DNA from: Flavobacterium pokkalii
GTDB lineage: Bacteria > Bacteroidota > Bacteroidia > Flavobacteriales > Flavobacteriaceae
Direction of reading: 5' to 3'
Assembly (NCBI RefSeq): GCF_014596575.1
Contig: NZ_NASZ01000010.1
Location: 49,639 to 113,638, forward strand
DNA: 64,000 nucleotides
Position numbers and translations under genes: made by a program. Of this stretch, positions 19,406 through 28,102 are shown one piece after another; within the stretch, counting starts at the first letter, position 1; each line of letters opens with the position of its first letter. The notes below the pieces were generated by a model. The model did no database searches. It was not told the DNA's origin and was given only the letters and a program-made list of their open reading frames with translations.

Positions 19406-19425
19406 AAATGTAAACGTTTACATTT
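19406..19425. promoter_or_regulatory. LacI-type operator palindrome 2 upstream of susC
   Basis: An exact second copy of AAATGTAAACGTTTACATTT, with its centre 67 bases from the first. Two identical palindromes on the same promoter region suggest cooperative or looped binding by one regulator encoded elsewhere. Confidence 0.8.
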
Positions 19426-19544
19426 TTCAAATGTACTAAAATTTTATTACAACACGATTTTTTAGCACATTTTTTTTTAGTTTTCGTGTTTTTTTTATGT
19501 TAAATTTTCTTTATCGTATTATTTTTTTGATTTTAATAAGTTTT

Positions 19545-21560
19545 TTAATGCGAAAACCACACCGTCATTTCCTTACTATTGGCATTGCCCCATGAAAAAT
19601 ACGGCACTAATTGTAAAGAAACCTCAGTTTTACTTTTTTGAATCGGTTGGTACAATTTTTTATCCCAGGATTCTGAGTTCAAAAAGCCCTGAGCTTTGAT
19701 GGCAACTAAATCTCTATTATCCACCTTTATCGTTTCTGTTTTAAAATTGGAATTAATATCTAAAACCACATCATTTATAGATGCCTCTTTAGAAATTCCA
19801 TTCGATTCTAAACAATACACCAAAGGACCTCTTTTTACAGCCAGCTGATTTTTAGTTTCTTCTACTAAGGGATTCGCTTCCATCAACTGCACCGGCATTG
19901 GAATGTCCAAACTGATAACATCTCCTTTTTTCCATTGGCGATTGATTTTCAAATAGCTTCCCGAAATACTATTGGCATCTACTACTTTGTCATTTACTTT
20001 CACAACAGCACCATTACTCCAACCCGGGATTCTTAGAAACAAAGCATAATCTCCTTTTGGAGCCTTATCAAATGTTATCGCTATCGCTCCGTCCCAAGGA
20101 TAATTGGATTGTTGGTGCAATTGGATTGGCGCAGCTTCTTCAGTCTTAGAATTCAATGCATTTGTTCCATACAAATTCACATATAATCCTTCTTTGGTTA
20201 AACTGTACGCATAATTGCTTACTTCAGCCACAGTGCGGGTTACGTTAGGCGCGCAACAATTGGACAAAGCAATATAACCTTCGCGCTCGTTACCCCATCT
20301 TTGTTTGAATGGCAAATCAACCGATACATTCAACGGATTGTTGTAGCAAAATTTATTTCCTTCTAAATTAATTCCGGATAACACGCTGTTATACAAAGCC
20401 AATTCAATTACATCAGCATATTTGGCATCAGCAGTAAGTTGCAGCATACGCCAGTTCCACAATACATTTCCAATGTTCGCACAGGTTTCCGTATGTGCCG
20501 TAGCATTTGGTAATTGAAAGGGGCGTCCATAAGCTTGGTGGATTTTTTGAACTTCAGTCGGATTATAAGAAGTTCCATCTGGTGAAACTCCGTCGTACAA
20601 AGCACCACAGGCTCCGGTAATGTACATTTTGCGATAAGCGACATCTTCCCAAATGGATTTTAGATTGTCTAATAGTTTTTGTTCTCCGGTTTCGGCATAT
20701 AAATCGGCCACTCCCGCATACAAATAATTGGCTCTCACAGCGTGTCCCATCGCGGTAGTTTGCTGTCTGAACGGAATTCTATCCTGATTATCGTCAGTTC
20801 CGTCATTCGTAGTTCCGCGAATATCGATTAAATTATTAGCTAATTCTAAATACTTTGGATTCTTTGTCGTACGATACATTTCGACAATTCCCATATAATG
20901 TGATGGACAAATGGCATTTCGAGCCAATTCCGGAGAGGCTTTTTTGTAAAAATCATATAAGAAATCAGCAACTCCTTTAGCAACATTCAAAAAGCTACTT
21001 TTACCGGTAGCACGATAATGTACGCAGGCAGCAGTCATTAAATGTCCCATGTTGTATTTTTCGAAACCTAGCTGTTTTTTTACTTCTTCAGGCCCCAAAG
21101 TCCCCCAACGTTCATCAATTAAAACCGGAGTATGCAAATATCCGTCTTTACGCTGCACTTTTTGAAACAAAGCAATAGCTTCATCCATTTGTTTGTCCAG
21201 CTTTTTATCTTTAGTCACGGCATAAGTAGCTGCCAAACCCTCAAAAATTTTGTAAAAATCACCATCATGAAAAGAAGGACCTTTAAAAGTTCCTTTTCGA
21301 TTTCCGGCAGCAATTTCAAAATTGGCGTAGGCATGTGAAACTTCGTCATTATGATACAAATCCCACATATACGGCAGTGTTTCCTGATTTTCCACATTTA
21401 GCTGTTGTTGCCAGAATCCGCCGGTCCATTTTACATCCTGTAAACCCACACTCTTTAATTTGGTGTACGGACTCGCCGAATTATCCACCAAACCTTTATT
21501 TTGGGCAAATGTAACTACCGAAAAAAGCACGGCTGATAATAGAATAACGTTCTTTTTCAT
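19545..21560 (-). CDS. GH127 beta-L-arabinofuranosidase (DUF1680)
   Basis: This 671-residue exported protein (signal peptide 1-20) starts at ATG 21560, not at the in-frame codon at 21602, which lies inside a palindrome arm's flank and lacks a signal. The chain is an alpha/alpha-six barrel of the DUF1680 type. The zinc and cysteine-nucleophile set of GH127 is intact: HTETCANIG with Glu358 and Cys360, and SNCCAPN with Cys435 and Cys436. GH127 enzymes remove beta-L-arabinofuranose, or related residues, from plant glycans including RG-II. It is the last gene of the upstream arm, before the susC control region. Confidence 0.9.
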   Translation of the reverse strand: MKKNVILLSAVLFSVVTFAQNKGLVDNSASPYTKLKSVGLQDVKWTGGFWQQQLNVENQETLPYMWDLYHNDEVSHAYANFEIAAGNRKGTFKGPSFHDGDFYKIFEGLAATYAVTKDKKLDKQMDEAIALFQKVQRKDGYLHTPVLIDERWGTLGPEEVKKQLGFEKYNMGHLMTAACVHYRATGKSSFLNVAKGVADFLYDFYKKASPELARNAICPSHYMGIVEMYRTTKNPKYLELANNLIDIRGTTNDGTDDNQDRIPFRQQTTAMGHAVRANYLYAGVADLYAETGEQKLLDNLKSIWEDVAYRKMYITGACGALYDGVSPDGTSYNPTEVQKIHQAYGRPFQLPNATAHTETCANIGNVLWNWRMLQLTADAKYADVIELALYNSVLSGINLEGNKFCYNNPLNVSVDLPFKQRWGNEREGYIALSNCCAPNVTRTVAEVSNYAYSLTKEGLYVNLYGTNALNSKTEEAAPIQLHQQSNYPWDGAIAITFDKAPKGDYALFLRIPGWSNGAVVKVNDKVVDANSISGSYLKINRQWKKGDVISLDIPMPVQLMEANPLVEETKNQLAVKRGPLVYCLESNGISKEASINDVVLDINSNFKTETIKVDNRDLVAIKAQGFLNSESWDKKLYQPIQKSKTEVSLQLVPYFSWGNANSKEMTVWFSH

Positions 21561-21595
21561 TTCATATCTTTTTTTGAATCCACTTAAAACTTTTA

Positions 21596-21654
21596 ACCGC
21601 AAATTCGCAAATTATTAAAACCTATTGAAAGAGTTAAATTTGCGAATTTGCGGT
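21596..21654. repeat. 18-bp perfect inverted repeat between PL1 and GH127 genes
   Basis: ACCGCAAATTCGCAAATT (21596-21613) and its exact complement (21637-21654) flank a 23-base loop. It is the cleanest member of the co-varying stem family. In transcripts it would form a long hairpin between the two genes. Confidence 0.85.
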
Positions 21655-21660
21655 AATCAT

Positions 21661-24129
21661 TTATTTTACAAATACATTTATAACTCTACTCATGCTATCG
21701 CCATCGGCATCCTGAACTTTAATCACAAAAGAAGAGAATCCTTTACTATCAGAAGAAAATTCAATTTCTTTCCTTTTTAGAACTACATTTCCATTAACAA
21801 CATCATTATAGGAATAAGTCGGTTTCTTCTCGTACCCTTTGAAATAATCAACTACCGAAAAATTTAATTTTTCTCCTGCATTCACAAAATAATGTGGTTG
21901 CGCCAACCAGTTTAAATAATCTTCTAACTGCGTATATCCGTTTCCACTAGCTGCATTCGCATCGGTAAAATCACCCTGAGCCGAATTTGGATTCAATCCT
22001 TTGGCAATTTCCCACCAATTTGGCAATCCGTCCTGATCGGTATCCCAGTCGGCCGGACGGCTTTCATTTGGATAATCTTCCCAACTTCCGGCATCCTTTT
22101 CATTATCAATCATTCCACCTAAACCACTTTTGCTTCCTTTATACGTATAAGTACCTTTCAAAGTTTCCTTGATAATTCGCTGATCGTGCCCATCAAAAAA
22201 CGGTTGATTAGCTCCTACATCAGATAAAACATTTTTATAAGCAGCTTCAGCCGATTGAGTTGTTACATGAGATTCGAAAAAAGGCTTGTCTAAATAAGTT
22301 TCATAACTTGATTTATCACCATTTGAATAACTAACCGTTCTTCCTTTTTCCTGATTTTTTTCATTAAAATGACCCGGCATTACATTCCCATCAAAATAAT
22401 ATTGCTGTTTCCCTTTTCCAACGCCTTCATGTTGTGCATTTAAAGCAAAAAAGAAATTAGTCGAAGCGCCTGGTTTGTAATAATTATTGACAAAATTCAC
22501 CTGATTGGCACCACCGTCAGTAGCGCGGTGTCCCCAGTTATACACCACATTATTACGAATATCAATTTTTCCGCCATAATAGCCATCTCCATTCAAACCG
22601 CCACCAATACTCCAGTTACGACCATAATTATGCGCTAATAAATTATGATGAAAACTACCTACATCACCACCAATGGTCGCCGCATAACCGTGCATTTTAC
22701 CAGCACCATATTTATCATGACCCGCCACATTTAGTGCTTCGGCAATCAAAGTACGTTGTAAACTAATATTGTGTGCCCCTCTGGAACTGAACGATTCATC
22801 AATGGTCCAGCTAATCGAAGCGTGATCTATAATACTATTGTTAGCTCCTGTTAATCCCATACCGTCATAGGTTGTTCCGCCACCAATTCTAACTCTCAAA
22901 AAACGAATAATACCGTCATTTCCGGTTAAACCAATTGGCGCACGGCTAATCATAATTCCTTTACCCGGAGCGGTTTGTCCCGCAATAGTTACATAAGGCT
23001 GACTCACCACTAACCTAGATTTCAATTGGATATTTCCCGAAACATTAAACACAATGGTTTTTGGACCTACTTCCTTTTCTACCGCATCACGCAAACTTCC
23101 CGGTCCGCTGTCATTCAAGTTGGTTACTGTGAGAACTTTTCCGCCTCTTCCACCAATGGCAAAACGTCCATAACCTTCGGCTCCCGGAAAAGCTAATTGT
23201 GCCGGTTTAAAATACCATACTTTCCCTTTGGTCACTTCATTATCAGCATCAATTTCATCCACTCTCCAATAATAATTTTTCAAATTACTCAATGAAGTTA
23301 AGTCAATCTTCGCTTCTGTTTGTTTCAAATTTCCTTTGAATGCCGCCGAATTTCTATCGGCAGCCGCCACTTCTTTTTCGTTTTCACCAAAATAAAAATC
23401 ATGCGAAGCTGTTCCTTCGGGTGCATTCCATTCCAATTTAAAATCTTCGGCTAAAACCACATGTTCGTCATTATTCAACGGTTTAGGCGTATTGGCCTGT
23501 TTTTTCAGATTTGGCAAATCCAATTCAAAACCGTTCAAAACCACTTTTTGAATTTTCCCAATAACTTCAGCATCCGATTCAAAACGAATAACCACTTCTT
23601 TAGCATCCTTTACTTCAAATTTAATATACGAAGTAGCCGCATCGATAGTTGCTGTCGCTCTGTTACTTGGCAAAATAGTTTGCGAATAAACGCCGTTTAC
23701 AAACACTTTCACCGGAGCAAAATGAGCCACTTCCGGACTATCGAACGTATTATTGAAAGTCAGCAACGTATGTTTTCCTCTCGCTAATCCGCTAATTCGC
23801 ATTTCAACATTTTTATCGGCAACAATTCCATCATTAACCAGTCGGGCATAATAAGGCGATTGCACTCCGGTTTTGTACCAACTTGAATTAATAATCCCTT
23901 TTAAAGTTACTTTAATAGTTCCAAAATTCTTCTCAATGGAAGTTCCTTCACTAATTGGCCACGAAATATAATTAGGATCATTGACTTCCAGAGTACGGCG
24001 TTGCGCCAAATCAAAATCAACTTTCAACGACTGGGTAAGCGGAAAAATTTGCTTTTCCTGAGCCACTAATCCCGATGTAAACGTTATCATTGTTCCGGCG
24101 CAAAATGCCAGCTGTTTTATTAAACTCAT
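21661..24129 (-). CDS. Modular PL1 pectate lyase with N-terminal binding-like domains
   Basis: This 822-residue exported protein has a signal peptide at 1-23. Residues about 30-205 form a beta-rich module resembling a carbohydrate-binding or malectin-like domain. Residues 215-308 look like an Fn3-type domain (NYYWRVDEID). The PL1 beta-helix starts at AFPGAEGYG (313-321) and includes SIIDHASISWTIDESFSSRG and a WNW/GGxxG-rich turn series. About 680-720 has calcium-loop residues (DTDQDGLPNWWE), and about 750-822 is an Ig-like end. It should cleave galacturonan; the extra modules suggest action on polymer at the surface. It lies 7 bases after the DUF5703-type gene. Confidence 0.88.
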   Translation of the reverse strand: MSLIKQLAFCAGTMITFTSGLVAQEKQIFPLTQSLKVDFDLAQRRTLEVNDPNYISWPISEGTSIEKNFGTIKVTLKGIINSSWYKTGVQSPYYARLVNDGIVADKNVEMRISGLARGKHTLLTFNNTFDSPEVAHFAPVKVFVNGVYSQTILPSNRATATIDAATSYIKFEVKDAKEVVIRFESDAEVIGKIQKVVLNGFELDLPNLKKQANTPKPLNNDEHVVLAEDFKLEWNAPEGTASHDFYFGENEKEVAAADRNSAAFKGNLKQTEAKIDLTSLSNLKNYYWRVDEIDADNEVTKGKVWYFKPAQLAFPGAEGYGRFAIGGRGGKVLTVTNLNDSGPGSLRDAVEKEVGPKTIVFNVSGNIQLKSRLVVSQPYVTIAGQTAPGKGIMISRAPIGLTGNDGIIRFLRVRIGGGTTYDGMGLTGANNSIIDHASISWTIDESFSSRGAHNISLQRTLIAEALNVAGHDKYGAGKMHGYAATIGGDVGSFHHNLLAHNYGRNWSIGGGLNGDGYYGGKIDIRNNVVYNWGHRATDGGANQVNFVNNYYKPGASTNFFFALNAQHEGVGKGKQQYYFDGNVMPGHFNEKNQEKGRTVSYSNGDKSSYETYLDKPFFESHVTTQSAEAAYKNVLSDVGANQPFFDGHDQRIIKETLKGTYTYKGSKSGLGGMIDNEKDAGSWEDYPNESRPADWDTDQDGLPNWWEIAKGLNPNSAQGDFTDANAASGNGYTQLEDYLNWLAQPHYFVNAGEKLNFSVVDYFKGYEKKPTYSYNDVVNGNVVLKRKEIEFSSDSKGFSSFVIKVQDADGDSMSRVINVFVK
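24075..24091. promoter_or_regulatory. Operator-like site in the first codons of the modular PL1 gene
   Basis: ATGTAAACGTTATCATT is identical over 17 bases to 45821-45837 upstream of the beta-helix/RhaM gene, and matches the susC palindromes except at two positions of the right half. It covers codons 13-19 of the signal peptide, about 40 bases inside the gene. Confidence 0.45.
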
Positions 24130-24136
24130 AATTTTA

Positions 24137-26464
24137 TTATTTTAATTGTAATTTATCTGCTGCACTCATTCCCAACAGATTGATGATATCTTGTTTTCTT
24201 TCTTTCGGAAAAACTTCCAACAAAGTCAGTTTTCCATTTTCCAATTTCACTTCGACAACGGTATTTTTTGCTGCATGCAATTTAAAATGCACATTCCAAT
24301 CTTTTGGCCAGGCTGGAAAAATATAAATTGTATCTCCATTGGTTTGCAACAACATTTCTTGCATGCCAATCATTCCGCTTCCGCCCCAATTATGATCTGG
24401 AACCCAATCAAATCCAGGTCCCCAAAAAGCTGGAAAACGTCTTTCGGAATTGGCCATTTTTAGCAAATTATATTTGGCTGCTTCTTTGGTTAATCCTAGT
24501 CGAGCAGCAAAAATATTATCCTGTTTCCAACCAACATGACTTCTAAATTTCAATGCGTCGGTGTCAAAATACCAGGTGTTTTGGGCGATGTCCAAATCGG
24601 CTTTGCCTAGACCGTGAATTTTCCAAGGAAAAACCGAATACAATTGCGGTACTTCGCTATTATTGATTCGTTCCCAAAGTTTGGCCGGAGCCAAAGTTTT
24701 ATGTCCGTCAATTTCTCTGAAATTCAAAGCTGGAATTCGATTTTGAAATGCTTTCAAATAATCCACTTCCTCTTTTGATAAATCGTTTTCCGATAGCATC
24801 AATAATTGTTCCGTAATTACTTTTAAAGCCGAAATTGTGCTATTGGCATTGTAAGTCATCTTGTAAGTCTCAGCTCCTGAACCGGGATACAAAACCAGTT
24901 TTCCGTCACCATCCAAAGCCTTTCGTCCCCTTTGTTTGGCCAAATATTGGTAATGTTCATCAAAAAAACGCAGGCAACTTAATATAAACGGATTGTATTT
25001 TTTAATGTCTGTCGCTACATAATTTTTTTGTTGCAACATCATTTGGCAAAATTCCAAAACCGTATCCCATTCATATTCCAGCCAGGCGTTGTATTCCATT
25101 CCCGGATCATAATCAGCTGGGCGTTTCCACTCGTATTCAGCAGGATTTGGCAAACCAAAATTCTCCAATTGTTCGGTAAAAGAAGCTCCGTTATGTTTCC
25201 AATATACCTGAGAACGCAGTTCGGCATTTTTTTGCAAACTCAAATAATAATCCAGTTGCGAAGTCATCATATCAAAATCGCCGCTTTTCAGCATAGGAAA
25301 ATAAACCAAGCGTTGGTTTTGTGCTGTCATGGTTCCACCTCCCCAATTGCGAAAATCAGGGGTAAAATTCAAATCCTTGTTGGTAAAAACAGGATCTACG
25401 GTGAACAATCCACCATTGAACTTGGTCGGGTATTTTCCGTAAGCATTGCAGCCCAACATATAACGAAACAGCTGATAATTTTGACCCATTTGATAAACAG
25501 AATCTGTTTCGCTTTTCCCTTTTTGGGTATAAATAAAAGAACGGTTCCAGAAGTTATGCCACCATGAAATTGTCTTCTTTTCGTCTTTTTTATAGTTTAC
25601 AATTTGCTTTTGCAATTCTTGCTTCCACAAACCAGCATCTGCCGATTGATTGCTGTGCAACTGAATTTGGAATTGGTGCTTTTTGGATGCTTTTACAGTT
25701 TTCAGTTGATAGCCCTTAAAATCGGTATCCTGATAGATTCCGGTGTAAGTTCCATCTGCAATTAAATTAACACCGAAAAGTTTTCCACCAAAGGTTAAAT
25801 TTGCCAATGGATTCAGCATTTGTTCTTTTACCGATTCCATTTTTTGTTGTTTCACAGCGACATCAAAAACCGTATTGGCTCTATTTCTATGATAAAATTG
25901 CACACCATTTTTTTCGAAAGAAATAGAATCTTTAAAAGTAAAAATTTCTCCTTGTGGCGCCCATTTGTACGAATTGGCATTGTTGGCTTTGCCTAAGGAA
26001 GCTCGGTTTTTGTAACGCCAACTTTCGTAAGCCACTTTCATTTGACTTGGATTTTTGCTCGCAACCTCAACATGAATCACCGGATGAAAAACATCGACCC
26101 AAAGTTTGATAGTAGTTCCATTTTGTGAAATGTTAATCGAACCATTTTTCAATTGTAATTCTTGTTTAAAGCCTTCGTTTCCTTGAAAAGGATTCGGACT
26201 CAAACTTAGTTTTACTCTTCCTAATTTCAATAAAGTGTTATGTTCGTCAAAGGTCCCAGAGCGAGAAAAATAAAAATACAAATCACCTTTTTCAACCCAA
26301 ACATTGGCACCAATATCGCCACCCCCCAAAGGCATGGATTCGGATGAATTATTGCTTTGCGTTGTCCAAATTTGGTTGTAATTTTCAAGCACAGGAAGTT
26401 GAGCTTGGACAGAAAGCGATAGAATTAGTAGAAGTATGGAAATTATTTTTTTCAAACTTGACAT
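24137..26464 (-). CDS. DUF5703-type putative glycoside hydrolase
   Basis: This 775-residue exported protein is started at ATG 26464 (signal peptide MSSLKKIISILLLILSLSVQA); the in-frame ATG at 26485 lies inside a dispersed repeat and adds a charged extension. The N-terminal block, with SSESMPLGGGDIGANVWVE and FDEHNTLLKLGRVKL, is the pattern I know as DUF5703. The rest, with many Trp and aromatic segments, resembles the helical barrel of GH95 or GH65-like enzymes, ending in a small beta domain (NTVVEVKLENGKLTL). The activity is unknown. GH95 relatives act on L-fucose or L-galactose, both of which occur in pectin; that link is only suggestive. Confidence 0.65.
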   Translation of the reverse strand: MSSLKKIISILLLILSLSVQAQLPVLENYNQIWTTQSNNSSESMPLGGGDIGANVWVEKGDLYFYFSRSGTFDEHNTLLKLGRVKLSLSPNPFQGNEGFKQELQLKNGSINISQNGTTIKLWVDVFHPVIHVEVASKNPSQMKVAYESWRYKNRASLGKANNANSYKWAPQGEIFTFKDSISFEKNGVQFYHRNRANTVFDVAVKQQKMESVKEQMLNPLANLTFGGKLFGVNLIADGTYTGIYQDTDFKGYQLKTVKASKKHQFQIQLHSNQSADAGLWKQELQKQIVNYKKDEKKTISWWHNFWNRSFIYTQKGKSETDSVYQMGQNYQLFRYMLGCNAYGKYPTKFNGGLFTVDPVFTNKDLNFTPDFRNWGGGTMTAQNQRLVYFPMLKSGDFDMMTSQLDYYLSLQKNAELRSQVYWKHNGASFTEQLENFGLPNPAEYEWKRPADYDPGMEYNAWLEYEWDTVLEFCQMMLQQKNYVATDIKKYNPFILSCLRFFDEHYQYLAKQRGRKALDGDGKLVLYPGSGAETYKMTYNANSTISALKVITEQLLMLSENDLSKEEVDYLKAFQNRIPALNFREIDGHKTLAPAKLWERINNSEVPQLYSVFPWKIHGLGKADLDIAQNTWYFDTDALKFRSHVGWKQDNIFAARLGLTKEAAKYNLLKMANSERRFPAFWGPGFDWVPDHNWGGSGMIGMQEMLLQTNGDTIYIFPAWPKDWNVHFKLHAAKNTVVEVKLENGKLTLLEVFPKERKQDIINLLGMSAADKLQLK

Positions 26465-26480
26465 TTTTTTAGTCTTGATT

Positions 26481-26550
26481 GTCATTCCGACGAAGGAGGA
26501 ATCTTCGTTAGTTATTTCCGTTGCGGAGATTCCTCCTTCGTCGGAATGAC
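26481..26550. repeat. Dispersed palindrome, GTCATTCCGACGAAGGAGG class, full copy
   Basis: A 24-base arm (26481-26504, beginning GTCATTCCGACGAAGGAGG) is perfectly complementary to 26527-26550, with a 22-base loop. It fills the gap between the acetylesterase gene and the DUF5703-type gene. Related single-arm copies lie at 31543 and 38105. Confidence 0.85.
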
Positions 26551-26575
26551 AAAATTGTGTGTATTTTTAGATCAA

Positions 26576-28009
26576 TTACCAATTATCCGTTCTAAACGAC
26601 GAAACCGGCAATCCACCAGTACTAAAAATCTGCGCTTCAGCAAAATCTTTAAACAAATAACGCACCGCAACCGGATTAGTCACTTTATCCGATTTTAACA
26701 CCACCGACTTTCTTCGTACTTCTGCTTTGGCCGGATAAAATACTTTGTCTGCACCAGCTATTTCAAAACCAGTTACATCTTTTCCATTTGCGGTAATACC
26801 ATTTGGCGCCTTATCAAAGGAAACCGTTACCGAATTGTCTTTAATTTCCATGGCTTTATATTCAGGGCTTTCAAACTCAAAACCACTTAGACCATAGGTT
26901 TTAGTCAAAGCCAAATACCCCAATCTGCTTCCTCCTGCTTCCTTATGAATAGGATGAATGTTATTTTCTTCGCCAATGTCCATCAAAACTGCCATTCCTG
27001 AATTCGGAATTTCTTTAGAAGCTTTTAATTGTGCTTCACGCAAAAATGCCGAATTGTATTTTTCTACATAATCATTCGGATGAAATTGTGCATAATTAAA
27101 CGGTGCAATCTGGCAGTAATAAAACGGGAAATCCCCTTGTCCCCAAAGCGTTCTCCAGCTGCTTACCATCTTTTGCATTAAAGCTGAATATTCCGACGCT
27201 CTTTCATAATTGGATTCACCCTGATACCAGATACATCCCTTGATACCGTAACCAATAACCGGCGACAACATTCCGTTAAACAAAGTCGTTGCCACACGAT
27301 TAGGGTCTTTGGCCAAATCTTCTTTTTTGGTTGGAATTTTGGCACTGCTAAAATCTTTCAGCATTTCCTGATTCATCCAAGCTTCCATGCTTGAACCACC
27401 GTAAGAAACGTGAATTAATCCCACCGGCACTTCTAATACTTCCTGCAACAACGAACCAAAATACCAGGCAGTGGCACTAAAATCTCCTGTAGTTTGTGGC
27501 CCTGCTGCGTTCCATTTCCCAACAAAATCTTCATTTGGTGTCAAAACAGTAGCACGTGGAATGGTGATAAAACGAATTTGATTATTTTTCGAATGCACAA
27601 TGGCCTCGTTTCCTTTATAAACAGGCTGACCCGGAAATCCTTTCAAAGGCATTTCCATGTTGGATTGGCCGGAACACAACCACACCTCACCTATCAAAAT
27701 GTTTTTAATCGTTTGAGAAGTCTTACCATCTGAAACTGAAATTTCATAGGGTCCACCGGCAGCTGGAGTTTGCAAGGCGATTTTCCATTTTCCTTCCTTA
27801 TCGGCTTTGACTTCATAGGTTTTGGCATCCCAGGAAGTTTTGATTTTTAGGCTTTGATTTTTATCTGCCCAACCCCAAATAGGAGCGTTGCTTTTTTGTT
27901 GCAACATCATATTATCCGAAAACAAAGCGGGTAATTTGATAGCTGCGTTCATTTGGAAACTTCCAATTAAACATAAAATCGCAATAATTGATTTACTAAA
28001 ATTTCTCAT
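26576..28009 (-). CDS. Exported GQSN-type carbohydrate acetylesterase (sialate O-acetylesterase-like)
   Basis: This 477-residue protein has a signal peptide (about 1-22), an N-terminal beta domain, then an SGNH-type esterase core. Ser116 lies in CSGQSNMEM (block I), WYQGES is at 261-266, and the Asp/His region is seen as IHPIHKEAGG with His352. Annotation pipelines usually call this family sialate O-acetylesterase, but in plant-glycan PULs the members remove acetyl groups from pectin or xylan. Here removal of O-acetyl from galacturonate, fucose or other side-group sugars would make room for the lyases and rhamnosidases. It lies 93 bases after the GH106 gene, with a 17-bp hairpin between them. 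Confidence 0.83.
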   Translation of the reverse strand: MRNFSKSIIAILCLIGSFQMNAAIKLPALFSDNMMLQQKSNAPIWGWADKNQSLKIKTSWDAKTYEVKADKEGKWKIALQTPAAGGPYEISVSDGKTSQTIKNILIGEVWLCSGQSNMEMPLKGFPGQPVYKGNEAIVHSKNNQIRFITIPRATVLTPNEDFVGKWNAAGPQTTGDFSATAWYFGSLLQEVLEVPVGLIHVSYGGSSMEAWMNQEMLKDFSSAKIPTKKEDLAKDPNRVATTLFNGMLSPVIGYGIKGCIWYQGESNYERASEYSALMQKMVSSWRTLWGQGDFPFYYCQIAPFNYAQFHPNDYVEKYNSAFLREAQLKASKEIPNSGMAVLMDIGEENNIHPIHKEAGGSRLGYLALTKTYGLSGFEFESPEYKAMEIKDNSVTVSFDKAPNGITANGKDVTGFEIAGADKVFYPAKAEVRRKSVVLKSDKVTNPVAVRYLFKDFAEAQIFSTGGLPVSSFRTDNW

Positions 28010-28027
28010 TTATTCTCATTTTAATCG

Positions 28028-28084
28028 CCACAAATTCACGAATTATCATAAGAATTTTATTTAATAAAATTCGTGAATTTGTGG
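28028..28084. repeat. 17-bp perfect inverted repeat between GH106 and acetylesterase genes
   Basis: CCACAAATTCACGAATT (28028-28044) pairs exactly with 28068-28084. The arm differs from the 21596 copy at several bases, yet both arms differ together. A second stem, GAATTTTATT/AATAAAATTC, lies in the loop. Confidence 0.8.
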
Positions 28085-28102
28085 AAAAATTTATTTTGTT
28101 CT

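Larger units (their letters stand above)
19194..19544. other. susC upstream control region
   Basis: This 351-base AT-rich spacer separates the GH127 gene from susC and holds no gene. It contains two perfect 20-base palindromes (listed separately) and long T/A tracts near 19455-19500 that could end transcripts coming from the GH127 side. I could not find a convincing TAnnTTTG element at a good spacing for susC. Confidence 0.6.

Noticed and set aside
26465..26485. Upstream ATG for the DUF5703-type gene
   Set aside because: It falls inside the dispersed palindrome and only adds a charged leader before a good signal peptide.
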